From contig CAZBPZ010000005.1 in the NCBI GenBank assembly GCA_964493955.1, positions 1 through 40,515 on the forward strand: 40,515 nucleotides of DNA, in the 5' to 3' direction. The notes under the pieces are model-generated. The model was not told where the DNA came from. It saw only the letters and a program-made list of their open reading frames with translations, and did not search any database. Within the stretch, counting starts at the first letter, position 1. Every line of letters starts with the position of its first letter. This document shows, piece after piece, positions 1 to 8,003 of this stretch. A program made the position numbers and the translations under genes. Origin of the DNA: CAZBPZ01 sp964493955 (GTDB lineage Bacteria > Chloroflexota > Dehalococcoidia > Dehalococcoidales > Fen-1064).

Positions 1-551
1 GCGGCTCCGCCGCCGCCGACTGGGGCATGGACCGGGCTACGGCCGACTACGCCGGCATGCTGGCCACCATCATCAACGCCCTCTCCCTCCAGGACGCCCT
101 GGAAAGGACTGGCGTCATTACCCGCACCCAGTCCGCCATCAGCGTCCAGGCGGTGGCCGAGCCCTACATCCGCCGCCGCGCCATCCGCCACCTTGAAAAA
201 GGCCGGGTTGTCATCTTTGCCGGCGGCACCGGTAACCCCTTCATGACAACCGACACCGCCGCCGCCCTGCGGGCCGTTGAGATAGATGCCGAGGCACTTC
301 TCATGACCAAGAACAACGTGGACGGCATCTATGATACCGACCCGCGCAAAGAGCCCAGCGCCCGAAAGTTCGAGACCCTTACCTACCTGGAGGCTATCAA
401 CCTGCGGGTGGAGGTGATGGATGCCACCGCCCTCTCTCTCTGCCTGGAAAACAAGCTACCCATCATCGTCTTCAACCTCCAGGAGCACAACAGCCTGGAG
501 CGGGCCGTCATGGGCGAGCGCATCGGCACCATCGTCTCCAGTGGTAACTAG
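1..551 (+). CDS. pyrH: UMP kinase, 3' part (5' end outside window)
   Basis: Phosphorylates UMP to UDP in pyrimidine nucleotide synthesis; cytosolic, amino acid kinase fold. The reading frame is open from base 3 and gives about 182 residues, so the N-terminal quarter of the usual ~240-residue protein is missing. Visible family motifs are AADWGMDRATADYAGMLATI at the left edge, FAGGTGNPF with the following TTDTAAALRA, and TKNNVDGIYDTDPRK, followed by the typical VMDATALSLC and PIIVFNL near the C-terminus. Stop TAG lies two bases before the frr start, so the two are probably cotranscribed. The pyrH-frr-uppS-cdsA order is common in bacteria. Identity is secure; only the truncation by the window edge is unusual. 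Confidence 0.96.
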   Translation, partial: GSAAADWGMDRATADYAGMLATIINALSLQDALERTGVITRTQSAISVQAVAEPYIRRRAIRHLEKGRVVIFAGGTGNPFMTTDTAAALRAVEIDAEALLMTKNNVDGIYDTDPRKEPSARKFETLTYLEAINLRVEVMDATALSLCLENKLPIIVFNLQEHNSLERAVMGERIGTIVSSGN

Positions 552-553
552 CC

Positions 554-1111
554 ATGTCAGAAGACACACTTGCCAGAATTGAGCAAAAGATGCGCAAGTC
601 GGTCGAGGTGCTGCAGCGGGAGCTGGCCTCAATCCGCACCGGCCGGGCCTCTCCCGGCCTGCTGGAGCACCTCCGGGTGGAGTACGCCGGGGCCACCCTG
701 CCCCTGAACCAGCTCGGCAGTATCGCCGTGGCCGGGCCCAACCTGCTCACCATCCAGCCCTGGGACCAGGGCAGCATCAACGCCATCCAGAAGGCCATCA
801 TGACCTCGGACCTCGGCCTCAACCCCTCCAGCGACGGCCGTATCATCCGGGTGACAATCCCGCCCCTCACCGAAGAACGCCGCCAGGAGCTCATCCGGAT
901 TGTGCGGCGCCGGGTAGAAGAAAGCCGGGTGGCCATCCGTAACCTCAGGCGCGATGGCATGGACGAACTCAAGAGCCTGGAGAAGGAAAAGGAAATATCC
1001 CAGGACGAACACAAGCGGCTCCAGGGCAAGCTCCAGAAGCTGACGGACACCTTCATTGCCGAGGCTGACCAGCTCGGCCGCGCCAAAGAGGCCGAGGTGC
1101 TGGAAATCTGA
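554..1111 (+). CDS. frr: Ribosome recycling factor
   Basis: Splits post-termination ribosomes together with EF-G. The 185-residue length is exactly typical of the family. The conserved N-terminal stretch RTGRASPGLLEHLRVEYAG is present, followed by the IQPWDQGSINAIQKAI region and a basic, charged helical C-terminal half (RRVEESRVAIRNLRRDGMD) expected for the three-helix bundle. It starts at ATG two bases after the pyrH stop. The Shine-Dalgarno is weak, so translational coupling to pyrH is likely. uppS follows after 26 bases. Confidence 0.97.
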   Translation: MSEDTLARIEQKMRKSVEVLQRELASIRTGRASPGLLEHLRVEYAGATLPLNQLGSIAVAGPNLLTIQPWDQGSINAIQKAIMTSDLGLNPSSDGRIIRVTIPPLTEERRQELIRIVRRRVEESRVAIRNLRRDGMDELKSLEKEKEISQDEHKRLQGKLQKLTDTFIAEADQLGRAKEAEVLEI

Positions 1112-1137
1112 GCCGGTCTCTGGCGGCAGGTGGTGAC

Positions 1138-1851
1138 ATGAGCAGGTCCAGCGTGCCTCCCATATCACACCTCCCGCAGCACGTTGCCATTGTGCCGGAT
1201 GGCAACGGGCGCTGGGCCGAGCGGCGGGGCTGGCCGAGGCTCAAGGGACACCGGGCCGGGGCCGCCAACATGCACCGCATGATACGCTACCTCAACGAGT
1301 ACCCCATCCCCTACGTGACCCTCTACGGCTTCTCCAGCGAGAACTGGAGCCGTCCCGGTTCCGAGGTCTCCGGCCTCTTTGAAATACTCGTCACCTTCAT
1401 TGACAGCTACCTGGACGAGGTAAACTCAAAGGGTATCAGGCTGCGCCACATCGGCCGCCTCCACGAGCTCCCCCCGGAGGTACAGGCCGCCATCCGCCGG
1501 GCGGTAGAGGCCACCGCCCGGAATGAGCACATGGTGCTGACGGTGGCCTTCAACTATGGCGGCCGGCCGGAGATAGTGGATGCCACCCGCCACATCGTGG
1601 CCGCTGGCGTCCGGCCGGACGACATCACCGAAGAGCTGTTCCGGCAGTACCTCTACACCGCCGGCCTGCCGGATGTTGACCTCCTCATCCGTACCGGCGA
1701 CGAGACGCGCCTCAGCAACTTTCTGCTCTGGCAGACGGCCTACAGCGAGTACCACTTCACCCGGGTCCTCTGGCCGGACTTCCGCAAGAGGCACCTGCAC
1801 CGGGCCCTGCTCTCCTACAGCCGTAGAGAAAGGCGCTTCGGCGGCCTGTAA
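1138..1851 (+). CDS. uppS: Isoprenyl transferase (undecaprenyl diphosphate synthase family)
   Basis: Cis-prenyltransferase that condenses isopentenyl diphosphate units onto farnesyl diphosphate to make the polyprenyl carrier for wall or surface glycan synthesis; cytosolic, membrane-associated. The 237 residues match the family. The active-site motif PDGNGRWA is at residues 20-27 (Asp21), and the C-terminal signature RTGDETRLSNFLLWQ followed by AYSEYHF is at about 190-212. The start ATG has AGGTGG a few bases upstream. It lies between frr and cdsA, and dxr and ispG, which make its substrate, are further along the same strand. Chain length of the product cannot be read from sequence. Confidence 0.95.
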   Translation: MSRSSVPPISHLPQHVAIVPDGNGRWAERRGWPRLKGHRAGAANMHRMIRYLNEYPIPYVTLYGFSSENWSRPGSEVSGLFEILVTFIDSYLDEVNSKGIRLRHIGRLHELPPEVQAAIRRAVEATARNEHMVLTVAFNYGGRPEIVDATRHIVAAGVRPDDITEELFRQYLYTAGLPDVDLLIRTGDETRLSNFLLWQTAYSEYHFTRVLWPDFRKRHLHRALLSYSRRERRFGGL

Positions 1852-1862
1852 AGACGGCCCGC

Positions 1863-2717
1863 ATGTTGAAGACAAGGGTCATTACCGCCCTCGCCCTCCT
1901 GCCGGTAGCCATGGCCGCCGTCTGGTACGGGGAGCCGTGGTTCACCATCCTGGCCGCCGCCTTCGGGCTGGCGGCGGTGGTGGAGTTTTTCCGCCTGGGC
2001 TCCGCCACCGGGGCGGCCCCGCTGCCGGTCCTGGGGGCTTTCTTCACCCTGGCGCTCATCCTGGCACGCAGCCCCGGCCTGACCGGCCTGCTCCCGGCCG
2101 GCCTGGCGCCGGCCATGGTCACGCCGCTACTGCTGGCTGCTGCCGCCATTACCTTGCTGGCAGGGCTCGCCCGGCGCCGCGGCCGGGGAGACCGCCTCGC
2201 CGGCTGGGCCTGGACGATGGCCGGGCTGCTCTACCTGGGATGGCTGCTGGGACACGCCGTGGCCCTGCGCGGGCTGGAGGAAGGCCGCAACTGGCTCATC
2301 CTGGCACTGCTGGCCAACACCCTGTCCGACTCGGCCGCCTTCCTCGTGGGGCGCAGCCTCGGCCGCCACCGGCTCGCCCCGCGTATCAGCCCGCGCAAGA
2401 CCTGGGAAGGGGCCCTGGCCGGCCTGGTGGCAGCAATGGCCCTGCCCCTTCTCTTTGCGGCACCACAGCTCGGCCCCTGGGCCAACCCCCTCCACATCGC
2501 CGGCCTGGGCCGGGGTGAGGCCGTCGGGGTGGGGGCACTCGTCAGCATCTTCGGCCAGGCCGGGGACCTGGTAGAGTCGTGGCTGAAACGCCGCGCCGGC
2601 GTGAAGGACTCGGGCAACCTCTTCCCCGGCCACGGCGGCGCCCTTGACCGGCTGGATAGTGTCATCTTTGCCGTGGCGGCGGTCTACTACTACGCCTGGC
2701 TCACCGGGGCCGCCTGA
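1863..2717 (+). CDS. cdsA: Phosphatidate cytidylyltransferase (CDP-diacylglycerol synthase)
   Basis: Makes CDP-diacylglycerol from CTP and phosphatidic acid, the branch point of phospholipid synthesis; integral inner-membrane enzyme. The 284 residues contain about eight hydrophobic segments. The family signature is in the C-terminal third: SPRKTWEGALAGL, then FGQAGDLVESWLKRR and KDSGNLFPGHGGALDRLDS, which supplies the metal-binding Asp residues. It starts 11 bases after uppS with little visible Shine-Dalgarno, and is followed by a strong hairpin, so it probably ends the first operon segment. In related genomes dxr usually follows directly; here about 6 kb of other genes intervene. Confidence 0.95.
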   Translation: MLKTRVITALALLPVAMAAVWYGEPWFTILAAAFGLAAVVEFFRLGSATGAAPLPVLGAFFTLALILARSPGLTGLLPAGLAPAMVTPLLLAAAAITLLAGLARRRGRGDRLAGWAWTMAGLLYLGWLLGHAVALRGLEEGRNWLILALLANTLSDSAAFLVGRSLGRHRLAPRISPRKTWEGALAGLVAAMALPLLFAAPQLGPWANPLHIAGLGRGEAVGVGALVSIFGQAGDLVESWLKRRAGVKDSGNLFPGHGGALDRLDSVIFAVAAVYYYAWLTGAA

Positions 2718-2755
2718 CACCCTAGCCGCAGAAGGCAACCCTGACACGGGATACG

Positions 2756-2784
2756 GTAACAGGCGGGTAGTCCCCGCCTGTTAC
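2756..2784 (+). terminator. Hairpin after cdsA, terminator-like
   Basis: A perfect 12-bp inverted repeat (GTAACAGGCGGG at 2756-2767 and its complement at 2773-2784) with loop TAGTC lies 39 bases after the cdsA stop. No T-run follows (GTGGAGAATC), so termination is inferred from the stem strength and position only. The rest of 2718-2877 holds no gene that I can support. Confidence 0.6.
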
Positions 2785-2877
2785 GTGGAGAATCAGGCGC
2801 GGCGCGGCCGGGGTGGCGGCAACCGGGCTGAAACGGTCGCCGGCAGCCTCTAAAACACCCGGCACCACCACCCTTTC

Positions 2878-2906
2878 TTGACACCTACCCCAAAAAGTGC
2901 TACCCT
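2878..2906 (+). promoter_or_regulatory. Promoter of the radical SAM gene
   Basis: Perfect -35 TTGACA at 2878-2883, a 17-nt spacer, then -10 TACCCT at 2901-2906. Transcription would start near 2913, which excludes a GTG start at 2897 and supports the TTG at 2939. Confidence 0.6.
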
Positions 2907-2938
2907 CAGGCTCACCGCTGGCCCGGAGAAGACCTCAC

Positions 2939-4522
2939 TTGCGCGTCCTGCTGCTGAGCACGCCTTCCCCCCTTGAGGAGAACCCCCTGCCACCACTCTC
3001 GCTTGCGTACCTCGCGGCGGCGCTGCTGCGCGCCGGGGTGGAGGTACGGGTGCTGGACTTTCTGGTGCAGCGTTACCACCCCCGCAAGCTGCGCCACCAC
3101 CTCGCCGAGTACCGCCCTCATATGGTCGGCATCAACTGTGTCACCATGAACTACCCCGTCGCCCGGCGCATCCTGCGTGCCTGCAAGGCGTTTGACCCGG
3201 CCATCTTCACCGTCATCGGCGGCCCGCACGCCGGGTTTGCCCTCGAGGACACCCTGCTCCGCTCCCCCTGGATTGACGCCGTTGCCATCGGCGAGGGCGA
3301 CGACACGGTGGTGGAGCTGGCAGAGGCGGTGGCGGGAGGCGGCCGGCTGGAGTCTGTTCCCGGTATTGCCTTTGCCCGCAACGGGACAGTCTGCCGAACG
3401 GCCAGCCGGCCCCTGATTGCGGAGCTGGACCGCCTGCCGATGCCCGCCCGGCACTTGCTACCGCTGGAAAGGTACCGCGCCCTGGGTGTACCCTGCACCC
3501 TGATTACCGCCCGCGGCTGCCCCTACGGCTGCATCTTCTGCTCCGGCCACAAGATGTTCGGGCGCCGGGTACGCTACCGCGACCCGGGCCTGGTGGTTGA
3601 CGAGATTGAGATACTGCACCGGGACTACGGTTTCCCCCAGGTGAACATCGTTGATGACACCTTCACCGTGAACCATCACCACGCCGCCGCCGTCTGCGAG
3701 GAAATACTGCGGCGCGGTCTGAAGCTGCGCTGGAGCACCTTTGCCCGCGTTGACAACACCACCCCGGAGCTGGCCTCACTGATGAAGGCCGCCGGTTGCA
3801 CCACCGTGCTCTTCGGCATTGAGTCCGCCGACGAGGCCATCCTCCGCACTGTCCGCAAGGGCTTTTCCCGGGCCGAAATTGAAAATGGCGTCCGGGCGGC
3901 CACCGGGGCCGGCCTGAGTGTCATGGCGTCCTACATCCTGGGCCTGCCCGGGGAGACCCCGGCCACCTTCCGGGACACACTGGAGTTTGCCCGCAGGCTG
4001 AACAACCGCTACGGGGTGCAGTACGCCTTCCACATCCTGGCGCCGCTGCCCGGCAGCGAACTCTACCAGAACGCCGCCCGCCACGGCCTGCGCCTGCTCA
4101 CCCGCAACTGGAGCCGGTACGACGCTAACCAGCCCGTCACCGAGTCCGCCACCATGGGCCGGGACGATATGCAGGCGGCACTGGCCGTCTGCGAGCAGGA
4201 GGCTGTCATTGCCTGGGAAAAGCTGGCATCCCTGGCTGCCCAGGGGGATGACGAGGCGGTTGACCGCCTGCGGCGGATAGGCGAGCAGGAGGTAGTCTGG
4301 AAGCTGCTCAAGACCGATGCCCTGGAGCGCACCGGCGCTACCAGGGGTACCACCGGTAACCTCCTGGCCCAGCTGGAGCGCCGTACCGGCCTGGGGCAAG
4401 AGCGCCTGCGCCCGGTGATAGAGAGGCTACAGTCCGAGGGACTCCTGGCATACCGGGCAGGCCGCTGGTGCTGGCAGCTCCCGGGCGAAGGTAAGGAAAG
4501 CCGGGCGCCGGGGCGGGGCTAG
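2939..4522 (+). CDS. B12-binding-domain radical SAM protein
   Basis: Class B type radical SAM enzyme of unknown substrate. Counting from the TTG start (527 residues), residues 1-135 form a Rossmann-like B12-binding-type domain (MRVLLLSTPSPLEENPLPPL; VIGGPHAGF; AIGEGDD). The [4Fe-4S]/SAM motif CxxxCxxC is Cys194, Cys198 and Cys201 in RGCPYGCIFCSG. A SAM-barrel half follows (NIVDDTFTV, ASYILGLPGET). The last ~90 residues are an unusual helical tail resembling a winged helix (LLAQLERRTGLGQERLRPVI, then GLLAYRAGRWCW). The TTG start is chosen because GGAGAAG lies 7 bases upstream and the promoter -10 overlaps the alternative GTG at 2897. No DxHxxG cobalamin motif is visible, so cobalamin may bind base-off without His ligation, or not at all. 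It is monocistronic, convergent with the transaldolase. Confidence 0.85.
   Translation: MRVLLLSTPSPLEENPLPPLSLAYLAAALLRAGVEVRVLDFLVQRYHPRKLRHHLAEYRPHMVGINCVTMNYPVARRILRACKAFDPAIFTVIGGPHAGFALEDTLLRSPWIDAVAIGEGDDTVVELAEAVAGGGRLESVPGIAFARNGTVCRTASRPLIAELDRLPMPARHLLPLERYRALGVPCTLITARGCPYGCIFCSGHKMFGRRVRYRDPGLVVDEIEILHRDYGFPQVNIVDDTFTVNHHHAAAVCEEILRRGLKLRWSTFARVDNTTPELASLMKAAGCTTVLFGIESADEAILRTVRKGFSRAEIENGVRAATGAGLSVMASYILGLPGETPATFRDTLEFARRLNNRYGVQYAFHILAPLPGSELYQNAARHGLRLLTRNWSRYDANQPVTESATMGRDDMQAALAVCEQEAVIAWEKLASLAAQGDDEAVDRLRRIGEQEVVWKLLKTDALERTGATRGTTGNLLAQLERRTGLGQERLRPVIERLQSEGLLAYRAGRWCWQLPGEGKESRAPGRG
4519..4522. other. Shared CTAG of two convergent stop codons
   Basis: TAG ending the radical SAM gene (4520-4522, plus) and TAG ending the transaldolase (4519-4521, minus) overlap in one CTAG. 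Here the site also sits in a palindrome, GGGGC TAG GCCCC at 4515-4527. Confidence 0.9.
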
Positions 4523-5211
4523 GCCCCCTCCCGGGCGACTCCCTGCATCAGGCCCAGGGCCTTTTCGGCATCGGCCACGAACTGCCGCACCGTCTCCCGG
4601 CTGTACTTGTGGTCGGCCATCTTGTACAGGAAGAGCGGGGGGATGGTGATAACGTGGGCACCGGCCATGGCTGCCTGGAGGACGTCGCTGACCGAGCGGA
4701 TGCTGCCGACGATGACCTGCGTGGCAAGACCCCACCGCTTCAGCCAGTCGGCCGCCCGGGCAATCAGCCCGGCGGCATCGCCACCCTCGTCAGACACGCG
4801 CCCGGCAAAGATACTCACGTAGCTGGCCCCGGCCTTGGCCGAGAGTATCACCTGCCCCAGCGACATGGCGGCGGTGGCGTTCACCCGTATCCTGTCAGCC
4901 TCCAGCTGGCTCATAACGTCGTAGCAGGGGGTCCCGTCCGGCGTGACCTGCGGCACCTTGACGACGATATTGGGCGCCCAGGAGGCAAACCGCCGGGCCT
5001 GCACCAGCATCTCGGCCGGGTCATTGGTGGTCACCTCGACACTCAGGGGCCGCGGGTCTACCAGCGCTGCAATCTGCCGCGCCCCCTTCTCGAAGTCACG
5101 CACGCCGTCCTTGAGCATGATGGTGGGGTTGGTGGTAACCCCGTCAATGACCCCCATCCGCAGCCAGTGCTCAATCTCGGTCAGGTTGGCCGTATCAATG
5201 AATATCTGCAT
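4519..5211 (-). CDS. fsa: Small transaldolase / fructose-6-phosphate aldolase family protein
   Basis: Class I (Schiff-base) aldolase of the short transaldolase group, which moves or cleaves three-carbon units in sugar phosphate metabolism; cytosolic. The 230 residues are typical. It begins MQIFIDTANLTEIEHWL, with the substrate-binding GVTTNPTIM at 24-32 and the catalytic Lys85 in NIVVKVPQVTPDG; the AGASYVSIFAGRVSD strand and the SIRSVSDVLQA phosphate-binding segment follow. True transaldolase and fructose-6-phosphate aldolase activity cannot be separated by eye. It has its own promoter. The stop codon overlaps that of the convergent radical SAM gene. Seven-carbon phosphate made by a transaldolase-type reaction could feed the adjacent heptose operon, but that link is inference. 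Confidence 0.9.
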   Translation of the reverse strand: MQIFIDTANLTEIEHWLRMGVIDGVTTNPTIMLKDGVRDFEKGARQIAALVDPRPLSVEVTTNDPAEMLVQARRFASWAPNIVVKVPQVTPDGTPCYDVMSQLEADRIRVNATAAMSLGQVILSAKAGASYVSIFAGRVSDEGGDAAGLIARAADWLKRWGLATQVIVGSIRSVSDVLQAAMAGAHVITIPPLFLYKMADHKYSRETVRQFVADAEKALGLMQGVAREGA

Positions 5212-5300
5212 CGTCCCCTCTACGAGCGGGGCGGTCTGCCCGCCTCCCTAACTTATTGCCTGCGCCGGGCTTTCTCCTCCGCCTCTCACGCCAGCCCCAT

Positions 5301-5329
5301 ATACTAACCCGAACACGGGGCGGTTGCAA
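5301..5329 (-). promoter_or_regulatory. Promoter of the transaldolase gene
   Basis: On the minus strand -35 TTGCAA (5329-5324), 17-nt spacer, -10 TAGTAT (5306-5301). It predicts a start near 5294 and a leader of about 80 nt before ATG 5211. Confidence 0.55.
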
Positions 5330-5352
5330 TACTCAAAAGGTACCAGATTTAC

Positions 5353-5955
5353 CTACCGGCCCAGCCTGATGCGCTGCTGCAGGCTGCTGCAGATAAGGTG
5401 CTCCAGCACTAGGTGGAAGGACTCCACCAGCGGGGTGGAGTTCACCGGCACCACGATTGATACGTCCGCCAGGTCCTTCATCGCCCCGCCGTCAAACCCG
5501 CTCAGGCCAATGGCCCTGCCCCCGATCTCCTGGATATAGCTGATGGCCTTGAGCAGGTTCTGTGACCAGAGCCCCGCCTTGTCCCGGCCGGAGCCACCGT
5601 GGACGCTGATACAGATGAGGACATCCCCGGCAGCGGCCTTGGTCCGGAGCTGCTCCAGGTAGAGGTTATCAAAGCCGTCATCGTTGACGAGCGCCAGCAC
5701 CAGCGGCACGTTGTCGTTCAGGCACTCCGCCTTGAGGCCCCGCTTGCCCTCAACCTGCACCGTCTTGGCGAGGTCACAGGCAAAGTGGGTGGCGGTCGAG
5801 GCCGAGCCACCGTTACCACAGGTGAAGACGCGGTTACCGTTCTGCCAGGCCTCAAAAAGCAGCTCTACCGCCCGCTCAATCGCCGCCACGTCCAGACGGC
5901 CGGCCAGGCGCTTCACCTCCGCCAGGTACTCTTCAATGTAAGTCTGGTCTTTCAC
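5353..5955 (-). CDS. gmhA: Phosphoheptose isomerase-like SIS domain protein
   Basis: Predicted to isomerise sedoheptulose 7-phosphate to D-glycero-D-manno-heptose 7-phosphate, the first step to activated heptose; cytosolic SIS-fold oligomer. The 200 residues fit the family. The sugar-phosphate motif CGNGGSASTATHFACDLAK is at 46-64, followed by LNDNVPLVLALVNDDGFDN, ISVHGGSGRD and a C-terminal ESFHLVLEHL with the expected His. Odd point: where E. coli GmhA has catalytic Glu65 (HFAEEL), this protein has Asp61 (HFACDL). It is the last gene of the hddC-hddA-gmhA operon, 8 bases after hddA. The operon context is what favours the heptose assignment over other SIS isomerases. Confidence 0.82.
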   Translation of the reverse strand: MKDQTYIEEYLAEVKRLAGRLDVAAIERAVELLFEAWQNGNRVFTCGNGGSASTATHFACDLAKTVQVEGKRGLKAECLNDNVPLVLALVNDDGFDNLYLEQLRTKAAAGDVLICISVHGGSGRDKAGLWSQNLLKAISYIQEIGGRAIGLSGFDGGAMKDLADVSIVVPVNSTPLVESFHLVLEHLICSSLQQRIRLGR

Positions 5956-5963
5956 CCGCCCCC

Positions 5964-6950
5964 CTACGTGTTTACCAGTATTTTGGCACCCTCAAAATCA
6001 AAGCGGAAACGCTCCCACCTCAGGCCGCACTTCCGCATGGCATCAATGACGCGGGCCTTGCGGCTGTTCTCCGAGTACAGCATGAGGAAACCACCGCCCC
6101 CGGCCCCGATGAGCTTGCCCCCGATGGCCCCGCTGCGCCGCGCTACCTCGTAGCACTCGTCCACCCAGGGGTCACTGATGCCGCTGGAGCGCCGCTTCTT
6201 CGTCTCCCAGTGGGCGTGCAGCAGCTCCCCCAGCATGTCCGTCCGGCCCTGCTCCAGGTACTTGCGGGTCTCCAGGCCAATGTCCTTGATGCGGTGCAGG
6301 TTCTCTATCATGGCCGGGTCATTCTGGCGGGAAAGGCTGTCCTGCTCCGCCAGCAGCTCCGAGGCGCTCCGCTCCCGACCGGTGAAGAAGAGCAGCAGGT
6401 TCGTCTCCAGCTGGTCCACCGCTTCCTGGGGGAGCCGCAGCGGTTCCACCAGTACCTCGCCGTTTTTCTCAAACGTCAGGCAGGTCAGCCCGCCGAAGGC
6501 CGCCATGTACTGGTCCTGCTTGCCAATTGGCTCCCCCAGGATGTCTATCTCAATGTGGCAGGCCTCCTCTGCCAGCTGCCGCTGGGTGACAAAGTCACGC
6601 AGGTAGGTGTGGAGGGCGTTGAGCAGGGCCACCGTAAAGCTGGAAGAGGTGCCCAGCCCGCACCCCGCCGGCACGTCGGCGGTGGAGTGGAGCTCAATCC
6701 CCCGCTCGATGCCCAGCAGGCCCAGCGCCGCCCGGAAGATACGGTGCTTAATCTCGGCCACGCTGTCACAAATCTCCATCCGGGAGTAGCTGAGGCGGAT
6801 GCTGTCATAAAAGCGGCGGTTGGCCAGAAGGTTGCAGTACTTATTGATGGCCCCCGCAATCAGGAAACCACCGTGCCGGGAATAGTAAGAGGCAAGGTCG
6901 GTACCACCGCCCCCCAGCGTGATGCGTGTCGGCGCCCGTGAGAGTATCAT
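5964..6950 (-). CDS. hddA: D-glycero-alpha-D-manno-heptose 7-phosphate kinase (GHMP kinase)
   Basis: Phosphorylates heptose 7-phosphate at C1 with ATP, giving the 1,7-bisphosphate of the GDP-heptose pathway. The 328 residues show GHMP kinase order: N-terminal SRAPTRITLGGGGTDLASYY (4-23), the ATP-binding PAGCGLGTSSSF at 94-105, and a C-terminal GGKLIGAGGGGFLML. The segment GAINKYCNLLANRRF matches the HddA subgroup. Start ATG overlaps the hddC stop (ATGA at 6950-6947), so the two are translationally coupled. Another sugar 1-kinase is possible, but both neighbours fit heptose. Confidence 0.88.
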   Translation of the reverse strand: MILSRAPTRITLGGGGTDLASYYSRHGGFLIAGAINKYCNLLANRRFYDSIRLSYSRMEICDSVAEIKHRIFRAALGLLGIERGIELHSTADVPAGCGLGTSSSFTVALLNALHTYLRDFVTQRQLAEEACHIEIDILGEPIGKQDQYMAAFGGLTCLTFEKNGEVLVEPLRLPQEAVDQLETNLLLFFTGRERSASELLAEQDSLSRQNDPAMIENLHRIKDIGLETRKYLEQGRTDMLGELLHAHWETKKRRSSGISDPWVDECYEVARRSGAIGGKLIGAGGGGFLMLYSENSRKARVIDAMRKCGLRWERFRFDFEGAKILVNT

Positions 6951-7648
6951 CCTGCCCTGCCCAGGTGCTGCCGCAGTTCTTCCAGTCCTTCCGGTGTGCC
7001 TATCTGGTAGAAACGCTGGCGCACTTCAAAGGATAGGAGCTGCCGCTCCGCAATCAGACGGGGGAACAGCTCTTCCAGCGAATAGAAGCGGCCCGGCGGC
7101 ACAAGGTCAAGCACCGGCTTGCGGAAGAGGCTGACCCCGTAATCAATGTACTTCATGTCCGGCGTGCGGTCCCGCTTGCTGTAGCGGGTGACAAACCCGC
7201 CGGCCACGGCGGTGTTGCTACGCTCGAAACGGTCCTCGTTGGCAAAAACCGTCATCAGGGCCAGCTCCCGCCGCGACATAAAGTAGTCCCAGACCGCCCT
7301 GAAGTCAAGTGCCAGGTACGAATCGCCGTAGAGGGTAAAGAAGGCCTCATTCAGAAGGCGGCGCGCGTTTTGCAGCGCCCCGGCCGTGCCCAGGGGCTCA
7401 GTTTCAAAGCTACAACGCACCCTGAGCCCGTAGTTGCTGCCATCACCGACATGCCGCTCTATCTGCTCCCCGAACCGCCCCAGGCACAGCACCACGTCAG
7501 TGATACCCGCCTGCCGCAGGCGTTCCAGCTGGTAGTCAATAAAAGGGCGACCGTGTACTTCCACCAGTGACTTGGGCCGCTGCATCGTCAGCTCACCCAG
7601 TCTCGTGGCAAGACCCCCGGCCAGAACCGCTACCTGGAGCCCGGTCAC
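6947..7648 (-). CDS. hddC: Heptose 1-phosphate nucleotidyltransferase (probable guanylyltransferase)
   Basis: Predicted to transfer GMP to D-glycero-D-manno-heptose 1-phosphate, making GDP-heptose. The 233 residues carry the NDP-sugar pyrophosphorylase signature (VAVLAGGLATRLGEL, then RPKSLVEVHGRPF with the catalytic-loop Lys), followed by EPLGTAGAL and FTLYGDSYLALD with the metal-binding Asp. The GTG start at 7648 is chosen because GAGGG lies 6 bases upstream and because an upstream TTG at 7771 would fall inside the promoter -10. It is the first gene of the operon. Base specificity (GTP rather than another NTP) is inferred from the partner kinase. Confidence 0.82.
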   Translation of the reverse strand: MTGLQVAVLAGGLATRLGELTMQRPKSLVEVHGRPFIDYQLERLRQAGITDVVLCLGRFGEQIERHVGDGSNYGLRVRCSFETEPLGTAGALQNARRLLNEAFFTLYGDSYLALDFRAVWDYFMSRRELALMTVFANEDRFERSNTAVAGGFVTRYSKRDRTPDMKYIDYGVSLFRKPVLDLVPPGRFYSLEELFPRLIAERQLLSFEVRQRFYQIGTPEGLEELRQHLGRAG

Positions 7649-8003
7649 CAGACACCCTCCCTCCGCCTGGTACAGTAAGCAACCATGACACCGAGGCACC
7701 ACGGGGCCAAGGTGAATATCAGGCGTTTGTGCAGGCTCTCCCCACCCGCTGGCTCGATAAGTCACGTTCAATCTTAGCGGCGCACCCGCCTCCTGTCAAT
7801 CTAACCCCACCTCACCTTTCCTCCACCTCTCAGCCGGGCCGGCCGGGTGGGCCGCTGCCGCCGGCCCGATTGGGCCACCGAAGTGAGCCTTCCGAACCCC
7901 CCGCCTCATACCCCGGCCTGAGAAAATGAAGTGTCATCCCAGGCGGGGCAGTGGTGTAGCACCACTGGGCCCGGCTACCAGTACAGGCACGGAGGCAAGC
8001 ACG
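7649..8003. other. 355-bp divergent intergenic region between hddC and the second SIS gene
   Basis: It holds the heptose operon promoter (7771-7799, minus) and a perfect 8-bp hairpin at 7949-7967 (CAGTGGTG TAG CACCACTG) 36 bases before the SIS start. No gene is supported here, and I could not identify a convincing plus-strand promoter. Confidence 0.6.
7771..7799 (-). promoter_or_regulatory. Promoter of the heptose operon
   Basis: Minus strand: perfect -35 TTGACA (7799-7794), 17-nt spacer, -10 TAAGAT (7776-7771). It predicts a transcript start near 7764 and a ~115-nt leader ahead of hddC. Confidence 0.75.

Noticed and set aside
2897..2938. GTG 2897 start for the radical SAM gene.
   Set aside because: It lies upstream of the predicted transcript start; TTG 2939 has the Shine-Dalgarno and the family-like MRVLLLS beginning.
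7649..7771. Upstream extension of hddC to TTG 7771.
   Set aside because: The TTG lies in the -10 of a consensus promoter, and the extra 41 residues have no family match; GTG 7648 has a good ribosome site.
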